This document shows, piece by piece, positions 1 to 11,490 of a DNA stretch of 64,000 nt (its first letter is position 1; each line of letters begins with the position of its first letter). This DNA comes from Micromussa lordhowensis. Its lineage: Eukaryota; Cnidaria; Anthozoa; Scleractinia; Lobophylliidae. The notes beneath the pieces are model-generated. The model was not told the DNA's origin. It made no database searches and was given only the letters and a program-made list of their open reading frames with translations. Location of the stretch: positions 18,160,109 to 18,224,108 of the forward strand of contig OZ026597.1 in the NCBI GenBank assembly GCA_964020085.1, written 5' to 3'. The position numbers and the translations under genes were made by a program.

Positions 1-1381
1 CGTAAAAACAAGAATGATCGTGTTCTCGATTTTACGTCACATCCGGCCCTCAGCCTATGCCCCGTTAACCTCGGTCGCGAACTGACCAAGATGGCGGCAT
101 TTTGGCGTACTTTGACGAGCCATAGAAAATCGAAGATTTCACCAAATCAAAAAGTTTTTACGGCAAATTACTCCAAAAAAATAAGCTTTATTATTTTAGC
201 GAAAAAAAATAGTGTTAGGTGCACTTTAACGGTAATTTTGTACGAGGCCAAAATAACTCAAAAGGACTGAGCTCCTTTAAACTGAATTTTTATTTCTGAT
301 ACATACGCTACAGCCCCTAAACAAGAGTATGCTTAATCTTCTAAGTCGCTAAATCCAAAGACAATCAAGCCAAGAAAGAAACGATGGTTTTATAATTTAG
401 TATTTGAGTTTTCTACCGGTACCAGTAAGTTTAGCCAGGCTGTTTTCGTTGTACAACTTTTAAGTTGTCTTTTCGTATGTTAGCACTTGTCAAATCTCGC
501 CGGATTAGTTTATTTCTGCCCTTGTGAATGAGATTCCCGTTACAAAAAGCTCCTGATCTGCTACTTCAGCGTAGAGCTAACGACGCACGTAAACTTGAAC
601 GACTACAGGAAAGGGGCTTAAGAGCAGTTTATAAGGACAAGCACACTCGGGTTGGCTAATGGAGAGAGCTAAGTTGTCAACTTTAAAAACTAGAATCTGC
701 ATAGTAAGAGGCACATTTAGTGAACGATTTGTATAATAAATGCCCCAACCACATTAACAGTTTCATGCACGATCGGAAAATAGTCTTTAACTGAATGAAA
801 AATACTACTTCAATTCAATGTTTACCTTCGTACTAAGACGTTAAAAAATGGACCAGATTTGAAAATAAAATTCCAGAGGCAGCGAGAGCCTGTTCGCAGG
901 CTAAGAGGTCCGTGATAATACAAGAGCATATGGTTTATAAGGCTTCTTTCTTATTTTTTCATCTGCAACGTTCTGCCAAAGTTGTAGCAGAATTTTCCGA
1001 ACACTTTAAACCGCGCAAATAAGAGAAACTGTTTACCAATACATCTCTTGAGGGCCAAACTGATAAGTACGTCACGTCATTATTAATACAACTTCGATTT
1101 CCAAATTTTTTTATTACCTATCTATCGTGTCGTGCAAGCCCGCCACAACTAACACCCTCTGGTTCACATTCGCTGTAACAAAGGAAGGAGTGAGACTAAC
1201 ATTCGATCGCTCACTTTGTCTCATCTCCGGATGGCGTAAAGATGTCTCTCGGAGGAAAGTGTCTCACTTGCAGCCCAGCTTGTCACAACTGGTTAAGAAG
1301 TATCTTACTCAGGTTTTTTTTAATTGGGTCAAACTAACTCCATCTCGACATTTAGGCTTACGTAAAGTTTTTCAAGTAATA
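1..1381. other. Intergenic, no gene recognised
   Basis: Mostly AT-rich. A CAAGATGGCGGC word near 88-99 resembles a YY1 site but has no gene attached in this window. No open frame with recognisable similarity. Confidence 0.5.
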
Positions 1382-1513
1382 AAACACGAGCGACAGTGTT
1401 TTATCGGGATATCCAAACACCGAGAAGAGAGTTGAAAATACGACGCGCAGCGGAGTATTTTTGACGAAATTCGAGGTGTTTGGATAGCCGATGAAACACT
1501 GACTCGAGTGTTT
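1382..1513. mobile_element. Short fold-back element
   Basis: Arms of about 43 nt (1382-1424 and 1471-1513) are imperfect reverse complements: AAACACGAGCGACAGTGTTT against AAACACTCGAGTCAGTGTTT, followed by ATCCAAACACC in both. About 46 nt lie between. MITE-like, no open frame; family not known to me. Confidence 0.6.
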
Positions 1514-1670
1514 GATATATCTTCTCAATCGAAACAAAAACTAAGGAGAACACGGAGGAGTAAAATCGTCAAAATCTATGCTAATTAAGATCGGGTATCC
1601 AAACCTCCTTCACGGTTGTGATTTTCATTGTTTTAACTTGATGAATTATTAATGAGTTTGAGAAGCTTAC

Positions 1671-2535
1671 TTTCTTGCTCTGTTTGCTGATAAAGAGTAT
1701 AGTCAGATCTTAGACCGCATCTCAAAGGTGGACCAGTCGCTTCGCTCAGACCCCACTCAACGTGTTCTCGCCATTACTCAGGATTTGCCTGGCTCTTCTG
1801 GTCGGGGGTTTCACAGGCCCCAGCGCCTCGTCTGCTTCCATTGTGGTATCCCTGGCCATACCGTTAATAGACGTTTTCGACGAAACCAGTTTGTCAATCG
1901 CTACACCCCGTATTCCAGGCGCGGTCGTGGCGTTAATAAGTGGCCTCTCGTTCCTTGCATTTCAGGTACTTCCCTTTAAATTTGCTCGTCAATAAAACAA
2001 CTTTGCTGTTCATAGTCCATTTAGTTCCTTTAGCTCTTCGTGTTTTTTTAGCCGTTCGCTCTCAGATGACAGTTTTGAAAGGGAGTCTAATTCCATCTAG
2101 GATTACTGAGGCTCAAAGCTGTCATCCCTTGAGCCATCTCCTTCTTCACACTTTCTACTTCTTTTTTTTTTGTAGTCCCCTGCCAAGCGTTTTAAAATCG
2201 CCTGTACATTTCCGGAATGGGAAGTTACTCCTGACTTCAACCCAGAAAGCGTAACCAGACCTACAGTACGGTTGCGTCCAGTTTGATAACTCTCCTCTTG
2301 AGATGGCTCAGGGGATGATAGAAAATAACCTTCACGTCTCTCTGGAATTTTGTAAAGCGGTTCTTGATGGCTATGCCCTTGGAGATGCTTCTATGCTTGC
2401 TTTTCGGGATCCGGAAGCTTTTGTCGCGAGTAGTCTCCACAGCTGCTTTCCTTTCTGGGAACGTATTTCCAAGTGTGCACCGTACGAGCTCACACCCAAG
2501 ATTTTGCACTGGATCAAAAACGTTTTGTTCTAGTC
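1671..2535 (+). pseudogene. Retroelement debris with a degraded gag-type zinc knuckle
   Basis: Around 1828-1869 one frame reads VCFHCGIPGHTVNRR, a CCHC zinc knuckle (C-x2-C-x4-H-x4-) whose last Cys is Arg, followed by an Arg-rich stretch, as in retroelement gag proteins. The frame extends upstream without an ATG (KEYSQILDRISKVDQSLRSD). A second frame at 2303-2533 (FWERISKCAPYELTPKILHW) resembles the start of some DIRS-type polymerase regions, but that is a weak resemblance. Broken and probably inactive. Confidence 0.4.
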
Positions 2536-5500
2536 ATATCCCCGTGTGGCCTAGGCTCGATTACCAGCCGCTGTTCGGGAAAGGAGCCCGCGCTGCTCCC
2601 CCGACCAGACACGAGAGAGCGGCGGAAATCGAGCCTACGTGTGGCCGCCAGACCTCCTTTCCTCGATAGGAGTGTGGGTACGACCGACATCAATCTGTAA
2701 GGTTCTACACTCTCTAACCTGTACTACTTTCCCATGGCTTTCGGATCATCTTTACCCTCTCTCTCCTCCCGATTTGTCAATGTACTTACTGTTCTGTATG
2801 TCTTCACCTGGCAGCCAGACCTCCAAGAGTGTGGGCAAGACTTGTGTAGATAGGTTACTCTTAGACAAGCAGACGTCAATTATTCATTGTCATTTTATTT
2901 GTCAGAGCAATCCATCGCAGCCGAAAAAGAGCTCGTTGTACTTGTGTAATAATGAAAAACCCTGAAAGTCTAACGTGTCATATACCGAAAACGTCTCCCA
3001 TTCGAAAAACATTTAATGCCAGAAAAATCGATATCCGACGTTTCGTGCCATATACTACTGCAACTGCTTTCTATCATTTTGCTCGTGGATTGTAGAGAAA
3101 GGAACAATTTGATCGCCTCTCACCTCACACAGGAGTGTTTTCAGAAATAACAATGTGGAAAAAGAGATGTTGCCTGTTCAAATAAATGTAACAACTTGCA
3201 GCATCAAACATGCATGAAAATGCACCAGGACAATGGGAAAAAGCTGTTAACAGTAGACAGGGAGTGCCGGTGTCCAGAAATGGCTTCTTCATTTGATAGC
3301 CAACATGTCATCGTTGGCTACTCTAGTCCATGTTTCTTATCTCATAATGGCAGATGTTTCATGGCCGGAAGGGCGTTTAGGCAGTCAAACACACCGTGTG
3401 CTCGGCAAGCTGGTCTTTGATTTTCTCATTAAATTTGTACTCCATTGTTTTGAAACTCAAGGATACAACTTAACCAAAAGAAGAGCAATATACTCTTGGA
3501 GCACGTAGTTTAGTCATATTTTAATTTCAAGTCACGTTCCGTTTTTTTTGTTCAATGCTTAAGGATTAATTTCTGTACATGCACGATAACGATATATCGA
3601 CCTGGCTGACGTCATAACCTGGATGGAACCAACAGCTAATTGAGCGTTAAACATTGCTTTCTCTAGTGTTTAAATATTGATGAGCCTCGGAGACCGAAGT
3701 TCAAAGCTCGCGCTCGAAGCTTTCCTGGTGTTTAAAATGTGCAAACGACACAGTTAAGACTGATTCCTAGGTTCCTACATCTTTAAATTGACCATTTTGC
3801 GAGAGAGCATCCGCTAAAACATGTAGTAACTAACGGCGGGGGTCTTGCATTAGCACCACTGGTCGTGTAATCAGGTTTCTTTTAACATATCAATCCCTTT
3901 GTACCATGGAACAAAAGCCACGTTATGTTTGTAAAAACAAAACATAACTTCATTTGAATACAACCCGTTACAGCTAAAAGCCATCAAACTTTACATAAAG
4001 ATTGGTGGTGATTGTTCGCTGGTTCGCCGGCCTGTTTTCTTTTATATTTCGTGTCTGTCATCCTCTTTGAGGCTAAGCAGCCTGTCTGGAAAGTTACTTT
4101 GAGGAATTTGTTCTTATCTTTTTCCTTATACGGCGTCGTTCTTGGCGTGAAGTACTCTCTTGGGAAAAAAAAACCAGGACGAAAAGGTACTTGGTTGGTA
4201 GCCATGGTGTTGTGTGAAAAGTGTCGAAGCACGACGAATGAGTTCGCTAAAAAAAAAACATTCGTAATCTGTCATTCTAAATTATTCGCATACATTGGAG
4301 GTTTGTAGACACTAAGGCATCGGGCGAAGGGAGACAATGGCACATTTGCGCTCTTTTTAAAGGTGTTTACTCGCAGAATCGATATGACAGTCTTTGCGTA
4401 ATATTCGATGATCATTTGTGATAGTAATCGCTAAATGAAGTCGTCGTGTTTGATTGTAAAGAAGCTTATATATGACAGATATGTGATCGTTACTATTGGT
4501 TTCCAGTGCACTGAGGAAAATAACGAACGAGAGGGAAGGTTAATTCTCAGTGAAGTGGTTCAAGTTCGTTGTGTAAAGATCATCTACCAACAAAGGCGTA
4601 AGTACTATAGAGATTATATTTTAGTTCTTGTTCAGAGCTCTTGTACGCAGTAACTGCTTTTTCTCTTTAAGTGTCGAACCTAAGTTTTCAAAGATTCATC
4701 TTGTGTATTAGTCCTGGTGGTATAATGTTAGGACAGTATAAACAGGGCAGCGAGACGTGGTTTTTGCAAAGCTTTATGTCAGTCCTGGATAGCCATTTTC
4801 TCAATGTTAGCGCATCGTAAAAGCTGTCACCGAGATCATTTTTAACGAAAGCATGCTTGTAAAGTTTAAATCAAAGTGGAACGACATTGAACAAACATTA
4901 CTTTATACTAGGGTTTGTGGGTCTGTTAAAAAACCAACGACAGATGATGAACGTTGGCAGTCGGGCTTAAAATAGGAACTTCTATCGAATCTTGAGCTTG
5001 CGTGCAGCACAAACCTCAGAGAAGTGCCTTCAAAACATTTCAACCCTTGATCTATTTGTATTTCTCGCTTGTGTTCGAATAAAGGTTCGTTTGGAATTCT
5101 GTAAGAAACCTGGAATAAATCGCCCGAAATTGGACACCCCTTGCAATACAGACAGACATGACTGGAAATTGAAATTGTTAAAAATGCATAATTGTACCAA
5201 CTCAGTGTAAAAACTGAGGCGAAGGTCAAACGTGCGTAAATTTCATAACAAGTTAGCAAGTAAGAAATTTAATTTTGTACTTAATATAAATGACAAAGGG
5301 GAAACTGGTAATTATTTATACGAGGCGTGCCCGCGCTGCGTGTGAAATCGGTGCGGAACTTCATATTACTTTCCGATGAATGAACGCAAATTTGATCTAC
5401 TTTTTCACGGAAAAACTTGCTAAGTTTCGTCCTGGCAACGTTTCAAGTAATCGCATTAACATTTAATACACAGAAGTCGTGTGAAACGATCGATCGTGTG

Positions 5501-6817
5501 AAACGATCGATCGTGTAGAACACAATCATATTTTGAGTTAAGCAGGTTATTTTATTTAATGGCTTAACACGTACCCAGCTTGAAAACGTAATGTCAATGC
5601 AAGATTGGAGATCAAATTCAATTAACTTAGTGATATGTACCATGTATTCCGAGTATTGTAATACTAACAAAAGCGAGTTTCAATAATTCCTTGCCACCTG
5701 GCCACAATCTGTAATCTGCACAATATTTCATTTCATTACCACTCTTTTTGTTGTCGTTTTCAATAATAGTTGGTTTTCCTCCACAGTTCGCGCGTTCGAA
5801 TGAATACACAACAGTGAGGAATATTAAAAAGTCAATTGAGTGCCAATAAATCTTCTTCGACTTTCCGTTAATGATTTTTTAACAGCGTGGTATTCTTTAG
5901 AATTGTTTATTCACTTCACAGCACTTTTTATTCGTTGTTTTAATATATTTAGTTGGATGGGAACAAAAAAAACTCCAGGAATCGAATGAATGTATTAACA
6001 GTTTTACATCAGTGCCCGGCGCTTGAGCAGCGATTTCACGCGCGATAAAATGATCTGTTTTGACATTTTTAGTCCCTGGCACTGTATAACAATTTTACTT
6101 TCACACTACCCTTTGTAAAGATTTTCAAAGTTGGTTATTTTCTTTGCTCTAGTCACCACTGTGCTAGTGAACAATTATTTATAGTTTTGTATTGATATTG
6201 TAAGTTAAAATCTGTTGATGCGGATCAATGCGCGTATCGACAACCTTTTAGAATGTATCGTCGAATCGCTTAAATTTCCGTAATGCCGGCTAATTCAGTG
6301 CCACAATCGTGTACAATAGTACTTGATGTAGAAGATTACACACTCTTTTTCAAGCAGAACTCTTAGTTTACCGGAATAAAGTTTGTTCTTTTGCCTAGCT
6401 TCCCTTAAACTATATTGCCATCAACAAACGTCTTCTTCCATAAATTCAGTAAAACCTCTAAAAAGTAGTAACTGAGGTGTAAAAGGAGCAATGTTGTTCA
6501 GTTTGGGAAAATGAGGACGGAATACGAATGTGTCCCAATGTGTTCCAATGCATGGAAGTGTATGGCTTCTCTTTGGTTGATGTCATTAATCGCTGCAGGT
6601 TATGTCAGTCTCCCTCGCAGATATTGTTTGTGGCGAATTCTAACAACAGCTACTAAGCGAACTATCACAACAGGTGGGAATTTAGTGGAGGAGACTGGCG
6701 GCCCGGACGGATAGACGAATCTCCCCCCGTATTGGAAGACGATCCCCCCTCCTTTAATTGAGCGCCATTGGATCTGGCACTGTTATGTTAGGCGATTCTA
6801 ATAGACCAATTTTGTTA
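2536..6817. other. Intergenic, no gene recognised
   Basis: Includes an imperfect inverted GC-rich segment around 2540-2660 and a two-copy 18-nt repeat (GAAACGATCGATCGTGT) at about 5480-5515. The longest open frames (118 codons at 4903-5259, - strand; 108 at 2639-2965) match nothing I know and have no coding character. Confidence 0.5.
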
Positions 6818-6946
6818 TATTAAAATTCAGCCTAAAACAAAAGACCTCAGTACGAGGCTCTGGGGAATAACTACAGAGTTTGTGGGGTTTATTCCCCAGA
6901 GCCTCGTGCTGAGGTCTCAGTATTGTGTTAGACTGAATTTTAATAT
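6818..6946. mobile_element. Fold-back element (palindromic MITE)
   Basis: Arms 6818-6870 and 6889-6946 are reverse complements with small differences, sharing ATTAAAATTCAG, ACCTCAG and ACGAGGCTCTGGGGAATAA; the loop is 18 nt. A second element begins directly at its right end. Confidence 0.65.
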
Positions 6947-6947
6947 A

Positions 6948-7118
6948 CAGGGGAATCCCGATTTCTCGAACCTCCAGGGGAGACGCAAATTGGTTCGAGA
7001 AGTCGAAGAGTTCGACAAATCGGGGGTAAAATTACAGTGTTTGACTAAGGGGAGGGAACGACTTTTGGTTCGAGTTATCGGGAGGTTAGAAAAAATGAGG
7101 GTTCGAGAAATCAGGATT
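6948..7118. mobile_element. Pogo/Tigger-like MITE fragment
   Basis: Begins CAGGGGAATCCCGATTTCTCGAACC after a TA and ends with the degraded inverse GGTTCGAGAAATCAGGATT. The repeated TTCGA motifs and CAG ends recall pogo-group terminal repeats. The right end is decayed. Confidence 0.45.
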
Positions 7119-8425
7119 ATTGGTCTATTCTGTTACATCCCGATACTTTGATCAAAAGAAATGTTTTTTTTTTTCAATGAAGCAACAGAAAAACGAAAAG
7201 AAAAATGCAGTTGGACACCGCCCTAGGGTCACCTCGTTATGACGGCCATTAATTTAGCTTGAGCAAACCTTTAGTCAGTTTGTCATCTCAAACTCCTTTT
7301 AATCCAACCGTCTCGGTCATGTGACCAGCCGTCACGAGTGGAGTCACGGAGCGAAATGTAAAGTTTGACGTTGTGTGAAGATTTTTTTCAGTATTTGAGC
7401 TAAAAATGTAGTTTCATTTGGCCAGAATTTTGTGAGTATCACGTGAAGTGTTTCTGATCTTTCTCAGGCTTGTGAATGTGGGCGGGCAGGCGTGACACTA
7501 ATTCTCTGTACCGCTGCCCAGTTTAACATAATTCAGTTCATGAACGGCTGGCGTCTGCGAAAAAGTTGACTCAAATTTTGTTCGCACGTTAATTTACCCA
7601 GGTGAAAGTAAGCGACATTAGCTTTGCCTATTAGAAGTTGAACACACCAATTGCTATAACTGAGTTTTGTCTATAATCAATATAGGAGACTATTATTAAC
7701 TGTAAAAACGTTAAATATTTAAGTGAGACATCTTGTACGGTGTTGCGCTGGTAGGCCGCGTTAATTGAAAGGAGATTAAAGTTTTCGTGTGCCACTTGGC
7801 GCTTTTGTCATCTAATATTCTATCTTTCAGTGAAATATCACAACAATTTTGAACGTTAAAGAAAGTCTTAAATCGCGTAACGGAGTGAATGATAATGTAT
7901 TCCCTGTGTTAGATCCTGTGGGTGAAGATAGAGATAAGTGTGTTTTCGACGGGTCTTAACTTAAAAATTGTCTAGTATATCTATATTTGCTATCTCTACC
8001 ATTAAGACGGTGAAACGCTTTTTTCTAGATACAAAATGAATTCATATGCGTAGTGTTCAAAATTCATATTTTCATGAGTGTATGCATATGGCAATCGTTT
8101 GATTGTGCAGTAAAAGTTTACTCGAGTGTTTATTTTTTCCCGAGTGCTACTATTTCATTAAAGCTTCCCTTTAAACACGGCAGTTCTTTCAAAATCATTG
8201 GCCTTCATTAGAAAGTACATGTACAGATAAGTCAGGTTTCTAATGGGCTGCCGGCGACCTTTGAACTATTTATGTAAAAATCTCGAAGCTAAATTAAGCT
8301 TTTAAAGATTCAGCAACAGCTGAACTGGCAGCCTTGGGATAATGCCTTACAGAGGTGTAAATTACCATCCACCCGTTTCTCGAACGAATCAATAAATAAG
8401 TGGTTTTCCTTTCCCTTTCGATTCA
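7119..8425. other. Region upstream of receptor A
   Basis: AT-rich, no long open frame. It probably holds the receptor A promoter and perhaps a leader exon ending upstream of 8426. No TATA box stood out. Confidence 0.4.
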
Positions 8426-8468
8426 GGTGGTACCGTCCTGTTAGGTGTAGACTACTTCAAGTATCATA

Positions 8469-8532
8469 ATGGAAATGAACAGAAGTTTGAAACTTATCTT
8501 TCTGTGTTTCGCTTGGACTGCTATTCTTGAAG
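8469..8532 (+). CDS. Receptor A exon 1 (signal peptide)
   Basis: Starts at the first ATG (8469) and encodes MEMNRSLKLIFLCFAWTAIL, a hydrophobic leader, then donor gtaagt at 8533. It ends in phase 1, matching exon 2. A second Met two codons on could also serve as start. A pyrimidine-rich tract ending CAG at 8424-8426 lies 42 nt upstream and could be the acceptor of a non-coding leader exon. Confidence 0.85.
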
Positions 8533-10629
8533 GTAAGTTCGTGTTTGAAATTACTGGCGATGTAATTAGATGCGGCGTACGACCTTGTTGCATCGCATTT
8601 CGAATGTATTGTTAGTATTAAGTATGGTACCTCGCACACTAATGGTTAACAACTAAAAAATATATGCATAGAAGCAAGCAAAAATCCATTGCAAAGTCAT
8701 CTTTAACTGTGATGCATAAAGCAGCGTCCACACCACACCAGAGGAAATTTGAAAACGCTGCTTTTACGCTTTTACCTTTATTTATATGGTTAGGCGAACC
8801 GTCCACACTAATCCGGACCGAAAATGGAGCTTTTCGAAAACACTCTTCAAACCGGAGGAAATTGAAAACGCCGTCTTTGCGTTTTTCGTGTAGACGGAAA
8901 GCATTTTGAATACGAAGCTTTTCGAAAACGATAACGTAACGACAATCATGATATTCCTCTACCGGAGTTTTACTCAACCAAGACAAATGACCGGTGATTG
9001 TTGCGTTCTCAAAATTTCTCCACATAGTGTGGACGGAAAACATTTTCAGCCTGAAACCTCCGGCGTGCTGTGGACGGGGCTTTGGAGTATATTGCTAGTA
9101 TTGCGTAAGGTACCTCGCACGCTAATGGGTTAACAACTGAAGAAAGATATGTAATGGTAATAGGACTGAGTGGAGTCCAATTCGGTCTGTAGTCATACGA
9201 GTGATAACAAAATAAGAAGACGTAAGATTGATGGTAACTCACCATAAGACGTTTAATTTATAAAGCCCTTAAAATGTTTTTGGCGTGAGTTGCAGCGTAG
9301 AGAAACCGCCGTTGTTAATGTTTTGTTTTTATTTGCGGGAATGTTCTACACGTTGATTTTGTCTTTCTTTGGTATACAATAAATTGTTAAAACCTTCCAT
9401 TAAAAAAGCAAAGAAACAGCATTTGACACCGATAATGGCAATCAATGGTCCGAGCGATAGTATTGTAACTTACAAAACCTGCGAAGCCGTTGTGATGATT
9501 GTAATTTAAACCTTTGCTTTTCACAATTACCGCGGGTGTATTTTACCAATTTTAATAGGGCAATCAAGCCTCGGGAATCTTTTAATGATTCATTGTATTT
9601 ATCTTGAGTGGCGATATAAAAAGTATTGGAGTTTTCTCTAAAAGGGGTGCCAGTCTAAACGCTGCGGGGTGATCATAATTTGGTTCTTCGCAGTCACGAA
9701 ACGGCCAGCATCGCTTATAGTCGTTCATAACAAAGGCATTTTTGACGAAAGGAAAACAGAGACATTGCTTCTCTGGAACCCCTCTCTTGTAATGAGCCCC
9801 TTGTAAGCACTACTTGTACTGTCTTTTTACGCTAGTGGCGTTGTTGTGACCTTATCTATTGTTTTAAGGAACATTGAATTAACTCGTTCCGAGGGCTAGT
9901 GGGTGACCCTAAATTTACGCATTCTATCGTAGCCTGCGAAAACAGCCGTCCTTCTTCGCTCACGGCCCTTCTCGCGAAACGCTACTCGGGCCTGGAGCGA
10001 AGAAGGACGGCTGTTTACGCAGGCTAATTCTATCGCATAAAAGCATGAAACCATTAATTTTTTATGGCGATACTATGTGGGGTTATAAGGGAAATCATGC
10101 TACTCTTATGAATGAATTGCAGCTACTGCAAAACAAGGCTAGTTTACCTAGTTTTTATTCTTCTACAGAGGCATTAAAAGAACTTTGTTGCCAACACTTT
10201 TTAAGCATAGGTTATTTCACCGCGTTGTCTTCATTAAAATCTATGTGTAAATGGCATTATAGATTTTAAGTTTGGCACAAAGCGAATCAGTGACATCCAT
10301 TCTTATAATACTCATGGCAAATCTAATTTTTACTTACCGCGAGTTACACGCAATTATGGAAAACAGCGGCTTTTATATGAAGGAATAGCAGGATGAAACA
10401 ATCTCACAAACCAATGCTTGTCATGAGGTCACTTTTACCTCTTAAGCAAGCCTTGAAGACCGCAGGTTTTTAACTCGTTTTTATCCTCTACTTTTATTAA
10501 ACATTTTGATTTTATATGTTTTAACTTTTAACATTTTTAACCATTCCAAATTCAACATTTTTCTTTTTAGCAGGGTCTCGCTGAATAACACCTTTGGTAA
10601 TGTGAGCTCCCTGGTTAAATAACATTATT

Positions 10630-10660
<31 letters not shown>

Positions 10661-11413
10661 TTATTATTATTTTTATTATACACCGAATGCAGATATTGCG
10701 GACCACTCGGTCGGCGCCCGGGACGAATTCCATCAAAGCGAGAGTTGTGAGGCCTCTGTGAATTGTTTTGATAATGCTTCCCCAGAAATGTCTTCCTTCG
10801 TCGTCGATCTGGTCTGTTTCATTTCGCCCTGGCTACGAGTTTTGTGTTTCTGAATGCCACCAGAAGGGAGTGAAATCTTCCACAGAAGAAAACAGACGGA
10901 GAAAAGAAGTTCACGACGAAACTGAAAATGTTTGTTCGCTACATTTTAGGCTGGAAGATGTAAGCAAATATCCAACAGATCGCATTTAGCTCCAAGTCGT
11001 TGACATTTGCTTTCACTGGTTTCAAGGAACAGTGCTGTTGAAGTTCATTCGCTTGGTGATTCCACCGTAATATATGTTTTGTGCAATTTCTGACGGACGT
11101 AAACAACTTCTTCTTTTGAGAGGATGTATTTCAAGTGGAGCTTTCCTTTACCTTGGGGAATGTACTGGCTATGAAATTCATGTGGAGCACCAGTAGACAC
11201 CACATAAGCTCGTCGTTTAAACGATTTTCTGGGATCTTCTAACCTGGTGGCATTCACAAACACAACAACTCGTAGGCATAGCGAAATAGAACAGACCAGA
11301 TCGATAACGAAGCAAGACTTTTCTGGTGGAAGCATTGTCAAAACAAAACACAGAGGCCTTACCAGCCTCGCTTTCATACAACTCGTCTCGGGCGGCGACC
11401 GAGTACATTCGGT

Positions 11414-11490
<77 letters not shown>

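Noticed and set aside
1762..1995. Hydrophobic 77-codon frame
   Set aside because: Shadow of the gag-like zinc-knuckle frame; hydrophobicity comes from reading it out of phase.
4903..5259. 118-codon open frame on the - strand
   Set aside because: No family signature, no splice or promoter support, and no coding-like pattern.
8639..9043. 134-codon open frame on the - strand
   Set aside because: It lies inside an interspersed repeat in receptor A intron 1, with no recognisable domain.
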